From RGIG3009 sp045595845 (GTDB taxonomy: Bacteria > Bacillota > Clostridia > Oscillospirales > Acutalibacteraceae): a stretch of 20,894 nucleotides of DNA. Every line of letters starts with the position of its first letter. The first letter of the stretch is position 1. A program made the position numbers and the translations under genes. The stretch lies in the NCBI GenBank assembly GCA_045595845.1, contig JAZOBF010000024.1, positions 1-20,894 of the forward strand. Reading direction: 5' to 3'. Under the pieces are notes generated by a model, which was not told the DNA's origin, did not search any database, and was given only the letters and a program-made list of their open reading frames with translations. Of the stretch, positions 7,244 to 15,330 are shown piece by piece.

Positions 7244-8425
7244 TCATTCTCCGTAATATAATCCGACAGATGAAAGAAATGCCTGCATTTGTTTAACCGC
7301 ATCGTCGGTCTGTTCGCCTACTTTTTTGATGCGATCAACCGCACCGCCTCCGCGTCCTTGCTTTAAGCGTGTAAGAATGCGGCACCATTGATAATACCAT
7401 GTCAAATGCGGTTTGCCGTCCAGCTTGGGATAGAGATGCTTTAAGTCCTCGTACGGCATAAACATCACGCGCCATGCCATACCTTTCTTTCCGTGGCGCG
7501 CGGCACCGGAGGCGTAGCGTTGTTCACCCGAACCGAAAGCACCGCCGTGCAGAACAAACTGCTCCACGCGGCGCATCTGCTCGTCAGGCTCACCGTCACC
7601 GAACCAACAGTCGGCAAGCAGACACATCTGCTCCCCGAATACAGACAATCCGCCTTCTTGCAACAAGTCCATCACATCGGCGGCAGCATACTGACTGTTA
7701 TGCAAAAGCAGCCACAAATCCATCACGGTACGAATACCGCATCCGCCGCCTATAAAGTGATGTGCCATGTGTGCGATATGGTGATACAAAAAGAAAGCGG
7801 GGGTTTCCAGATGGTAATGCCCACGGTTTGCCGTATGTTCCCATACCGTTTCAAGTACGGCATCGCTTTTCGGCATGCGTTCTAACAGGTTGTGGTGCAG
7901 TTCCAGATTCACGCCGTCACAACGCAGTAACACATCGTGATAATTGCGCACCCCGTCGGTCGTAAACCCGTCCGCCGTCAAAACCTCTACGGCACGGTTT
8001 AGGTCCGATTCACGCACCAGAATGTCAATGTCACAACTGGTACGCATCCACGGTTCGGGGTACAGCGTGCGCAACACCGCACCTTTCATCGGCATATAGT
8101 CAATATCCGCTTTTTCTAAAACGGTACCGATATGTTGCAGCTCGGCGTCCGATTTGATGTACCGGTACTGCGCGGCCGTCATCATCGTGGCGGCGCGTTC
8201 CAAAAAGACACGCTCGGCATCGTCCGACGGCGTCGGCAACACACCACCCGCCTCGGCGGCATAATAAACCAGATGCGCGAGATCATGCTTACCCGCCAGC
8301 TTGTATACCGCCCGAAAGGCGGTAAAGCTCAACGGTTCACAAAACCGTTCTCCGTGCAGTACCGCGCGGAGAAGCGCAATCAGGACTTGTTCGGTTGTCA
8401 TGTCGATGCTGTCGTGTTCTTTCAT
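7244..8425 (-). CDS. Nucleotidyltransferase-like protein, NTP_transf_5 family (PF14907)
   Basis: The 393-residue product has the hallmark MKGAVLRTLYP (113-122) followed by R128 and CDIDILV (131-137), where D132 and D134 fit the DxD metal site of nucleotidyltransferase folds. ELHHNL (175-180) may supply the third acidic residue. A histidine-rich stretch (YHHIAHMAHHFIGGGCGIR) and alpha-helical C-terminal region complete the usual PF14907 layout. No biochemical function is firmly established for this family, although members recur in polysaccharide and peptide-modification clusters. ATG 8425 has a weaker AAGGGG site and lies 11 bases after the epimerase stop. It could transfer a nucleotidyl or phospho group to the glycan or a lipid intermediate, or act on a protein; this is speculation. 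Confidence 0.82.
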   Translation of the reverse strand: MKEHDSIDMTTEQVLIALLRAVLHGERFCEPLSFTAFRAVYKLAGKHDLAHLVYYAAEAGGVLPTPSDDAERVFLERAATMMTAAQYRYIKSDAELQHIGTVLEKADIDYMPMKGAVLRTLYPEPWMRTSCDIDILVRESDLNRAVEVLTADGFTTDGVRNYHDVLLRCDGVNLELHHNLLERMPKSDAVLETVWEHTANRGHYHLETPAFFLYHHIAHMAHHFIGGGCGIRTVMDLWLLLHNSQYAAADVMDLLQEGGLSVFGEQMCLLADCWFGDGEPDEQMRRVEQFVLHGGAFGSGEQRYASGAARHGKKGMAWRVMFMPYEDLKHLYPKLDGKPHLTWYYQWCRILTRLKQGRGGGAVDRIKKVGEQTDDAVKQMQAFLSSVGLYYGE

Positions 8426-8436
8426 GACAATACCCC

Positions 8437-9528
8437 TTATGTATCCAGAATATCCGCAATCCGTTTGCAGGCAAAGCCGTCACCGTACGGATTGCTGGCT
8501 TGTGCCATGGCGTCGTATGCCTCTTTGTTCTCCAGCAACAACTTAAAGTTATCGTAAATCGGCTGTTCGTCGGTTCCCACCAATTTCAGCGTACCCGCTT
8601 TGATACCCTCAGGACGCTCGGTGGTATCCCGCATTACCAAAACGGGTTTCCCGAGACTCGGGGCTTCTTCTTGGATACCGCCCGAATCGGTCAAGATAAG
8701 ATAGCTTCTTGCCAAGAAGTTGTGGAAATCCAACACATCCAACGGTTCGATGATGCGAATACGGTCACACCCGCCGAGTTCTTCTTCCGCCGCCTGACGC
8801 ACCACCGGATTCATGTGAATGGGATAGATGGCCTTCACATCGGGATGCTCGTCCATAATACGGCGAATGGCGCGGAACATATGGTGCATCGGCTCGCCTA
8901 AATTTTCGCGGCGATGCGCCGTAATCATAATTAAACGACTGTCACTCGCCCACTCGAGTTCAGGGTGCGTATAGGTATCCCGCACCGTGGTTTTGAGTGC
9001 GTCGATGGCGGTGTTACCCGTGATGTGGATGGTCTTTTCATCTCTGCCTTCACGGCGCAGGTTGTCCGCCGACAGTTCGGTGGGGGCAAAATTATACTGC
9101 GATACGATAGACACCGCCTGACGGTTGAATTCTTCGGGGTACGGGCTGTAAATGTTATGGGTTCGCAGTCCCGCTTCGACATGTCCCACGGGAATCTGCT
9201 TGTAAAAACAAGCCAGTGCCGTCACGAATGTCGTGGAGGTATCCCCATGTACAAGCACCACATCGGGCTTAACTTCGTCGAGCACGCCACCGATTCCGTT
9301 TAAAATATTGGTGGTAATATCAAACAGCGTCTGCTTGTCCTTCATAATCGACAAGTCGTAATCCGGCACAACGGAAAACGCATCCAACACCTGATCGAGC
9401 ATCTGACGGTGCTGGCCGGTCACACAGACGACGGTTTTGATGCCGCTTCTGGTTTTCAGCTCATTGACGAGCGGACACATTTTGATGGCTTCGGGACGCG
9501 TCCCGAACACCAGCATAACGGTTTTCAT
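8437..9528 (-). CDS. wecB: UDP-N-acetylglucosamine 2-epimerase (non-hydrolysing)
   Basis: Interconverts UDP-GlcNAc and UDP-ManNAc in the cytoplasm. The 363-residue length is typical of WecB/MnaA. Diagnostic motifs are GTRPEAIKMCPL (9-20), HGDTST (94-99), HVEAGLRT (116-123), PEEFNR (131-136), TAHRREN (203-209), DSGGIQEE (281-288) and RDTTERPE (300-307), including the conserved glycine-rich and UDP-binding residues of the family. ATG 9528 has an AAGGAGAA site, 12 bases after the dehydrogenase stop. Its position directly after the wecC-type gene implies that the two act in series to make UDP-ManNAcA. It may also feed teichoic acid linkage-unit synthesis, as mnaA does in other Gram-positives. Confidence 0.95.
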   Translation of the reverse strand: MKTVMLVFGTRPEAIKMCPLVNELKTRSGIKTVVCVTGQHRQMLDQVLDAFSVVPDYDLSIMKDKQTLFDITTNILNGIGGVLDEVKPDVVLVHGDTSTTFVTALACFYKQIPVGHVEAGLRTHNIYSPYPEEFNRQAVSIVSQYNFAPTELSADNLRREGRDEKTIHITGNTAIDALKTTVRDTYTHPELEWASDSRLIMITAHRRENLGEPMHHMFRAIRRIMDEHPDVKAIYPIHMNPVVRQAAEEELGGCDRIRIIEPLDVLDFHNFLARSYLILTDSGGIQEEAPSLGKPVLVMRDTTERPEGIKAGTLKLVGTDEQPIYDNFKLLLENKEAYDAMAQASNPYGDGFACKRIADILDT

Positions 9529-9540
9529 AGACGGTTCTCC

Positions 9541-10761
9541 TTACAGATGATATGTATTGGGGAGTGTGCAAATGTTATGGCAATCCAGCACGACTTTGTT
9601 CGCCAGTTTGTCCATATTTTGCTTGATTTCGTCATGTTTGACCATGATAACCACCAGATCCACATCATCGAGGAACGCATCCAGATCGTGATACTGATTT
9701 TCGACAATATCTTTGGTGATAAACGGATCGTAGGTTTTCAGCCCCGTCGCCAGATGGCGTTCTTGGCTTTCAAGAAGCTGTAATGTCGGTGATTCGCGGT
9801 AATCGTCCACATTTTCCTTGTACGACAAGCCGTACAAGCCCACACGGGAAATATCGGTAAGTCCGTTTTCTTTCATAATCTCATAAATGCGGTTGAGAAC
9901 GAAATCCGGCATGCCGTCGTTGGTCTTCATGGATTCGTCAATCACCTTGGCAAGGCTCGGATAATCACCGACCAAGAACCACGGGTCTACCGAAATACAG
10001 TGACCGCCCACACCGGGGCCCGGTTGCAAAATGTTGACGCGCGGGTGCATGTTGCAAATCTTGATAATTTCGTACACATCCATATTGTCGTGACGGCAGA
10101 TTTTCGCGAGTTCGTTGGCAAACGCAATGTTCACCGCACGGAAGGTGTTTTCCACCACCTTGGTCATTTCCGCCGTGCGGATATCGGTAACCACGATGTC
10201 ACCCTGACAGAACGACGCATACACCGCTTTAATCTTTTCACCGATAGCCTTATCGTCCGCGCCGATGGTGCGGTTGTTGTGCAACAGCTCGTACACCATA
10301 TTGCCGGGAATGATGCGTTCGGGCGCGTGTACGAGGTTGATATCTTTGCCAATCACGAAACCGTTTGCTTCGATGGCGGGACGCACAAATTTATCAATCG
10401 TACCGGGGGAAACGGTGGATTCAATGACGACCGTCGCACCTTTCGGGCACACCGCCATCACGGATTTTACCGCCGCTACCACATAACAGGCATCGACTTT
10501 TTTAGAAAACTTATCATACGGAGTCGGCACCGATACGATGTAGGTATCCGTTACCTGATACTCCGTGCTGAACTTGATACCGCCTTTGACGGCGTCGGCA
10601 AACAGCTCGTCCAACCCGTCCTCTTTAAAGGTGGTTTTACCCGCATTCAAGGTCGCAACCAGTTCCTTGTTATAGTCGGTTCCGATAACTTCCACACCGT
10701 GCGACGCCAGCATCAATGCCGTGGGTAAACCAATATACCCCAGTCCGATTACATTAATCAT
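9541..10761 (-). CDS. wecC: UDP-N-acetyl-D-mannosamine 6-dehydrogenase
   Basis: Performs two successive NAD-dependent oxidations of UDP-ManNAc to UDP-ManNAcA. The 406-residue protein has the Rossmann motif GLGYIGLP (6-13), VPTPYD (78-83), ESTVSPGT (114-121), HAPERIIPGNM (145-155), NNRTIG (162-167), KVVENTFRAVNIAFANE (201-217) and the catalytic cysteine block PGPGVGGHCISVDPW (247-261, C255). The HAPERIIPGN and NILQPGPGVGG forms are characteristic of WecC rather than of UDP-glucose dehydrogenase. The gene overlaps its upstream neighbour by the four bases ATGA, with an AAAGGAGAGG site, so translation is probably coupled. It sits immediately before the matching epimerase. Confidence 0.93.
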   Translation of the reverse strand: MINVIGLGYIGLPTALMLASHGVEVIGTDYNKELVATLNAGKTTFKEDGLDELFADAVKGGIKFSTEYQVTDTYIVSVPTPYDKFSKKVDACYVVAAVKSVMAVCPKGATVVIESTVSPGTIDKFVRPAIEANGFVIGKDINLVHAPERIIPGNMVYELLHNNRTIGADDKAIGEKIKAVYASFCQGDIVVTDIRTAEMTKVVENTFRAVNIAFANELAKICRHDNMDVYEIIKICNMHPRVNILQPGPGVGGHCISVDPWFLVGDYPSLAKVIDESMKTNDGMPDFVLNRIYEIMKENGLTDISRVGLYGLSYKENVDDYRESPTLQLLESQERHLATGLKTYDPFITKDIVENQYHDLDAFLDDVDLVVIMVKHDEIKQNMDKLANKVVLDCHNICTLPNTYHL

Positions 10762-11975
10762 GATTTTCCCTCTCCTTTATTCACATCCGTAATCACTTTT
10801 TGCAAGGCTTGACGGAAAAACTCGTATGATTCCGCCTCTTTATCTAAGCGTCCGAGAATTTCCGCTTTTTTGTCGGCGGTCAGCAGTTCTTCGGCTTTCG
10901 CTTTGATGCGTTCGAAATTCTGTGCTTTATAATCTGTTTCAAAATACCAGTCAGCATATCCGAGCCGCGTGAGCACATCTAAAGTTTTCGGGGTATGGCG
11001 CTTGGCAAATTTGGTTTTTAGCGCAATACATATCAGCGGCACACCGTTGCGTAACGACAACATCGTGCCGTGGAAATAGGTAGTAAATGTTAATTTGAAA
11101 AAGCGGAATACATACGCCCACTCAAGCGGTGACAAATCGTACAACTGCACATCTGCGCCCGGTGTCGGTTCATACAAGGCGGCAACCTGGTATTGCCTGC
11201 CAAAAAACGAACGCACCATTTTCATCATGGCCGATGTACCCATCACGCCAATGGTAGGCTTGGAAAAATCGAACCCCCGCTTTTCGAGCTTTTGGCGAAT
11301 GATCTGTTCGTCAACAGGCAGATCGTTCACATCCAAAAAGGCGGTCGGATCACATGTGTGGACGGGACACAGCGCCGCATCGCCCCACTTCACGAAATCC
11401 TCCGTGGCTTTATCCCGAACACCCAGAAATGAGAAATCACGCAAACAATCACCGATTGCCTGTCGATTTTGTTCCTCTGCGAGAAAATCCATACCGTAAC
11501 AACTGGCGGCATAACTTAATTTGGGGAGGTTTACCGATGCGTCAGGAAAATAAATGTTGGGGAATCTACGGCTTGTGTAGTTCCACACAGCGTCACTGCC
11601 CACCACCACAGCATCATAACGATGGTTTATGTAGGTGATCGCTTCGGTCGGTAAATCCGATAAAAATGCAGTTTCCGACAACGGCAGATGTGTGAGCGCC
11701 TGTCGAAACATCTCTTTGCGTCTTTTTAGTTTTTGTAATTTTAGGGGATCCAGCAACAGCTTAACCGCTCGTTTGAACTTGGTCATCGCCGTGCCGCCGC
11801 AAAAATAGTGTTGCAGTGATGTGTCGTACATCGTCTCCGCTCGGAGCAAGTTATAGTCAACCACTTCCACCTGCACATCCGGAAAATCTTGCCGAAGCCG
11901 CTTGCTCAATGCGTAGCATTGCATAAACGCGCCGTTGTTAATACTGCGGTGAAAGGTCAGGATTCCGATTCGCAC
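10758..11975 (-). CDS. Polysaccharide pyruvyl transferase family protein
   Basis: Members of PF04230 transfer pyruvate from phosphoenolpyruvate onto sugar hydroxyls as a ketal, adding negative charge to the glycan. In this 405-residue protein GILTFHRSINNGAFMQCYAL opens a GT-B-like fold. Further family features are VVGSDAVWN (124-132), SYAAS (154-158), CDPT (208-211) and TYFHGTMLSLRNGVPLI (299-315), where the histidine of FHGT is the conserved family residue. The start is GTG at 11975 with AAGGGGG upstream, and the gene overlaps the flippase 3' end by 19 bases. It ends in an ATGA overlap with wecC. The target sugar cannot be read from sequence. Some relatives in this branch act on small molecules, but the operon context favours the polysaccharide. 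Confidence 0.88.
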   Translation of the reverse strand: MRIGILTFHRSINNGAFMQCYALSKRLRQDFPDVQVEVVDYNLLRAETMYDTSLQHYFCGGTAMTKFKRAVKLLLDPLKLQKLKRRKEMFRQALTHLPLSETAFLSDLPTEAITYINHRYDAVVVGSDAVWNYTSRRFPNIYFPDASVNLPKLSYAASCYGMDFLAEEQNRQAIGDCLRDFSFLGVRDKATEDFVKWGDAALCPVHTCDPTAFLDVNDLPVDEQIIRQKLEKRGFDFSKPTIGVMGTSAMMKMVRSFFGRQYQVAALYEPTPGADVQLYDLSPLEWAYVFRFFKLTFTTYFHGTMLSLRNGVPLICIALKTKFAKRHTPKTLDVLTRLGYADWYFETDYKAQNFERIKAKAEELLTADKKAEILGRLDKEAESYEFFRQALQKVITDVNKGEGKS

Positions 11976-13489
11976 GATTTTTGCCCCCTTATCTTTGAAA
12001 ACACACGGTTACGCTCTGCTTTGCTCAACGAAAAGAAAAACAAGCAAGCACCGTATGTGGCAACATACACGACCACATTCAACGCAAAAGCAAACCAATT
12101 CCCTGACACAAACCGGTGAACACCATATGTGACCACCGTTGCCGCAACTGCGCACAAGCCGGTGCGTTTGATGATGTTATAAAACATTTGGAATACATGA
12201 AATTTCAGCACACGATGATAATACACATTCATAAACACAAGATTACCGATAGTGGCCATTACCGTGCCAAGTGCAGCTCCCCAGTATCCCCAATAATGAA
12301 TGCCGATTAACGAAACCAGAATATTAATGACACAGGAAATTGCCAAAGTGGCCGTCCGGTACCCCATGCGATTTTGCGCGCGCAAAATAGAAAGAGAGAC
12401 ATTTTGGATCATGGGGAATGTAACCGGAATCATTAAAATCAAAGTAAGATAATAGCAATCCATGTATGCATCGCCCAACCACAGGCTATAAAAGTCTTTT
12501 CCTAACACAACAAATCCGCCCAGCGCCGCCGCCAGCAACATGAACTGCCAGCGCCCTGCTTTCTCAACGGACCGCTGCAGTTGCTCAGGAGAGTCGCCGG
12601 ATACGACACGCCGCGCCATACTGGGGAGCATAATATTCGCAATGGAACCGGACAGATTCTCATACATACCAAATACCAAAAGCGCCATGGAATACACCGT
12701 AACACTTGTGGCGCTGATTTTGGCACCGATTAAAATATTGTCCACATTTCCGTTAAATTGAATTGTCAAGGTTTGCACAAACATGAGTGCGGTATAGGTG
12801 AAGGATTCCTTAAACACCGCCTTATCCCATTTAATCAATTTTGGCAAGATGCCGATACGGCGAACAACAAACCAAAAGAAAAACGCAATGGCGATACTGA
12901 CGATTGCCGTTTCCGCCAACACGACAAACAAAATGTTCTTGGTAATCGGTAACACCACTAAAATGAGCGCGATCTTACTCAACAACGCAATCAATTTAAT
13001 GCCGTTAGACAAACTAAAATATTCAAATCCTCGCACCACACCTGCCAACAGGTTTTCAAACAGACGCAGCACCATATTGAGAACCAAAACAGCAATTAAT
13101 TGTTGTGCCAAGCCAATCTGATCAACCGTAAAGGTTTGTGAATAAAGAGTCGGCGCGAAGAAATAGGTGCCGCTGCCTATTGTACCAAGAACAACTGCCA
13201 GGATGGCAAACGGCACAAAAATCATGGCCAAAAAGTTTCCGGCATCCTTTTTATTCCCTTGCGCATTATAAATGGCCATATAGCGTGTGGTAGTGGCACC
13301 CAACCCCAAATCCAACACTGCTAACGACGCGCTTAAAGAAGCGACAGATTTATAAACACCATAACCCGCTTGCCCAATTTGTTGCAAGATGAAAGGTGTA
13401 ATAAATAAGCCATATAGCATATTGATGACCAACAGTATATACGAAAATGCAATACCGGTTTTCAAACTACGGCTTCTGTTCATCGTCAC
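11957..13489 (-). CDS. Oligosaccharide flippase, Wzx-like (MOP superfamily)
   Basis: This polytopic protein with about 12-14 helices would move the undecaprenyl-linked repeat unit across the membrane. The opening segment (SLKTGIAFSYILLVINMLYGL) and the QQIGQAGYGVYK and LDLGLGATTTRYMA segments are typical of polysaccharide-export MOP flippases. I chose GTG 13489 (510 aa) because AAAGGA at 13498-13503 lies eight bases before it. ATG 13483, two codons inside, is also possible. The longer TTG start at 13510 lacks a ribosome binding site. The 3' end overlaps the pyruvyl transferase by 19 bases. Two 60-base lines counted inside this gene were about 45% GC, against 67% in one line counted in fkp, consistent with the AT-rich core common in capsule loci. 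Confidence 0.9.
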   Translation of the reverse strand: MTMNRSRSLKTGIAFSYILLVINMLYGLFITPFILQQIGQAGYGVYKSVASLSASLAVLDLGLGATTTRYMAIYNAQGNKKDAGNFLAMIFVPFAILAVVLGTIGSGTYFFAPTLYSQTFTVDQIGLAQQLIAVLVLNMVLRLFENLLAGVVRGFEYFSLSNGIKLIALLSKIALILVVLPITKNILFVVLAETAIVSIAIAFFFWFVVRRIGILPKLIKWDKAVFKESFTYTALMFVQTLTIQFNGNVDNILIGAKISATSVTVYSMALLVFGMYENLSGSIANIMLPSMARRVVSGDSPEQLQRSVEKAGRWQFMLLAAALGGFVVLGKDFYSLWLGDAYMDCYYLTLILMIPVTFPMIQNVSLSILRAQNRMGYRTATLAISCVINILVSLIGIHYWGYWGAALGTVMATIGNLVFMNVYYHRVLKFHVFQMFYNIIKRTGLCAVAATVVTYGVHRFVSGNWFAFALNVVVYVATYGACLFFFSLSKAERNRVFSKIRGQKSCESES

Positions 13490-13497
13490 TTTACAAA

Positions 13498-13503
13498 TCC
13501 TTT
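13498..13503 (-). promoter_or_regulatory. Ribosome binding site deciding the flippase start
   Basis: AAAGGA on the minus strand sits eight bases before GTG 13489, an ideal distance. ATG 13483 would be 14 bases away, and the TTG at 13510 lies upstream of the site and so cannot use it. Confidence 0.6.
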
Positions 13504-13513
13504 CAAGCAAAAA

Positions 13514-14656
13514 TCACAAGATGTCCATCCAGTCTTGTTCAAGAGTAATCAACCGATTGAACTCTGTCTCCCAGTTAATTTCCTCGGACAACCGTCGAGC
13601 GTTTGCGGCACAGGCATCATAAAATGCTTTGTCGGTGTACAGTTTCACTACTGCTTCGGAAAATGCCTCAGGGGTATTCTCGGGCAAGACGATACCAAAC
13701 GCATATTTTTCGTTTAAGTACCGATGCTCGGGAATATCCGACATAATGACAGGCAACCCTGCTGCCGCATATTCGAACAATTTGTTAGACACTGATAATT
13801 TGAAGTTTAAGCAAATTGCCTCGGTCATCGCCACACCCACCATCGAGCGGGCAGCATACGGGATCAGTTCCTGCACCAGCACCCGCGGGTAAAAGACCAC
13901 ATTATCCGCCTTCAGCTGTGCAACGCGGTCGCGCAGTTGGTTCTCCATTACACCGAACCCGCGCATCGCAATCTTGATTTCGGGATATTCGGCAAGAAGC
14001 GGTGCCGCTTCCACCATAATATCGTATCCCCGTCCACCGTAAAACTGGCCGTGGTTAAGAATCTCAAACCCCTCGTTTTTTGGGGCTTCAAAGCATTGCT
14101 CGGCTTTGAGAGCGCAATTGGTAATAACCGTGGGAGTGGGGATGTGATATTCTTTGGCAAAATAGTCCGCCGCCGCATGGCTGACACAAATCATTTTATC
14201 GACCCGTTTGCAGATGTACCGTTCTTTCACCTTGAGCATCAGGGCATACAGTTTTTTGCCGCCTGCATGGAAATTTTCGGTGCAAACCTCGTGGGAATCG
14301 TAGATGAGTTTGCATTTTAAGATGCGACTCGCCTTATAGGCGGGAATCAACGCGTTCAAATCATTGGCGTGGATGACATCCGGCTTGTATGCCACGATAG
14401 CATCACACACCGCCTGATCGCGCACTCGTTCACGCGTTAATTTTTGCCACACAGACCGTTGCTTACCGCGGAAGGCGACAGGCATGGACGCAATGGTGGT
14501 CGGACATGGAATGGTCGCTACTTTTTCGGGGTCATAACGATTGCATTGAAACCCCACGCAACACAAGTCCACGCCGCGTGCCAAATACTCACTGATCTGC
14601 TTGCGCACGCGCGGGTCATACCAAATGGAATTGAGAACCACATCACAAACTTTCAT
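13514..14656 (-). CDS. Glycosyltransferase family 4
   Basis: A 380-residue GT-B retaining glycosyltransferase predicted to add one sugar to the lipid-linked repeat unit on the cytoplasmic side. Visible features are the N-terminal SIWYDPRVRKQ (10-20), DVIHANDLNAL (93-103), YDSHEVCTE (119-127), the inter-domain NHGQFYGGRGYDIMVEA (201-217), and the donor-binding block SVSNKLFEYAAAGLPVIMSD (288-307), whose E295 fits the GT4 family glutamate. ATG 14656 has a CGGAG site and follows the acetyltransferase stop by three bases. Donor specificity is not readable. The DPRVRK and HANDL motifs are common in GT4 enzymes of Gram-positive capsule loci. Confidence 0.9.
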   Translation of the reverse strand: MKVCDVVLNSIWYDPRVRKQISEYLARGVDLCCVGFQCNRYDPEKVATIPCPTTIASMPVAFRGKQRSVWQKLTRERVRDQAVCDAIVAYKPDVIHANDLNALIPAYKASRILKCKLIYDSHEVCTENFHAGGKKLYALMLKVKERYICKRVDKMICVSHAAADYFAKEYHIPTPTVITNCALKAEQCFEAPKNEGFEILNHGQFYGGRGYDIMVEAAPLLAEYPEIKIAMRGFGVMENQLRDRVAQLKADNVVFYPRVLVQELIPYAARSMVGVAMTEAICLNFKLSVSNKLFEYAAAGLPVIMSDIPEHRYLNEKYAFGIVLPENTPEAFSEAVVKLYTDKAFYDACAANARRLSEEINWETEFNRLITLEQDWMDIL

Positions 14657-14659
14657 CGT

Positions 14660-15325
14660 TTACTGCTCCGTTTTCATTAAGGCTTCAAATTGTTCAATAT
14701 CATCAAACATTTCACGATGCTCTGCAATCCAAGTAAACGGCTTATTCCACCACTTAAACGCAAGCAACAACTGAATCTGCTCATCGTTAAACCGCTTTTT
14801 GATGGGCTTTGCCGGTACACCGCCAACCACCGTATACGGCGGCACATCTTTTGTCACAACAGCACCTGCGGCGATCACCGCGCCGTCGCCCACCGTTACA
14901 CCGGCAACCAATATGACATTTTCACCGATCCACACATCGTTACCGATCACCACATCAAATTTGTGTACCGGATCGGCAAAGCGTTCTTCGACAAACACAC
15001 TCTCGGAACGCAACGGCAAATCGACACAACACTGATTGCTGTACAATGCCGGATGGGTCGATACAAAAGTTTCTGTGGGATGAAACCCATTCACAGTGCG
15101 CACATTGCCGGCAATGCTGGTATAGCGACCAATCTTGCCGAAAATACGTGTGCGATTACCAATATATGAGCCATATCCCATCTCACCGGAAAATACCGCT
15201 CCGACGCCCATATAATTGGCTCCCTCAAATGAGGAGCGTTTCGCAACATTACATCCCGCAGACATTCGCACTTTCCTGTGCCATTTTCGATGTATGTAGC
15301 AGTCTTTCAACCATCGTTTCAACAT
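14660..15325 (-). CDS. CatB/VatD-type hexapeptide O-acetyltransferase
   Basis: The 221-residue product is a left-handed beta-helix acetyltransferase of the xenobiotic/CatB family, here presumably transferring acetyl from acetyl-CoA to a sugar hydroxyl. Hexapeptide repeats run from about residue 30 to 170 (for example IGNDVWIGENVIL and VGDGAVIAAGAVVTKDV). A family-typical insertion carries NGFHPTETF with the likely catalytic H82. The C-terminal signature is VVGGVPAKPIKKRF followed by FKWW. An in-frame extension to 15475 exists but would overlap the polymerase gene by 145 bases. ATG 15325, with AAGGG at 15336-15340 and five bases after the polymerase stop, is the better start. The operon context points to glycan O-acetylation rather than drug resistance. 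Confidence 0.9.
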   Translation of the reverse strand: MLKRWLKDCYIHRKWHRKVRMSAGCNVAKRSSFEGANYMGVGAVFSGEMGYGSYIGNRTRIFGKIGRYTSIAGNVRTVNGFHPTETFVSTHPALYSNQCCVDLPLRSESVFVEERFADPVHKFDVVIGNDVWIGENVILVAGVTVGDGAVIAAGAVVTKDVPPYTVVGGVPAKPIKKRFNDEQIQLLLAFKWWNKPFTWIAEHREMFDDIEQFEALMKTEQ

Positions 15326-15330
15326 CTTCG

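Noticed and set aside
10000..10728. Plus-strand open frame (242 codons) opposite wecC
   Set aside because: Same pattern of antisense shadow: His/Arg/Asp-rich, no motif, and fully within a confidently identified gene.
11957..13510. TTG start for the flippase
   Set aside because: No ribosome binding site precedes it, while AAAGGA sits eight bases before the GTG at 13489.
14660..15325. Streptogramin or chloramphenicol resistance acetyltransferase
   Set aside because: The fold and family are shared with VatD/CatB, but the position in the middle of a polysaccharide operon makes glycan acetylation much more likely.
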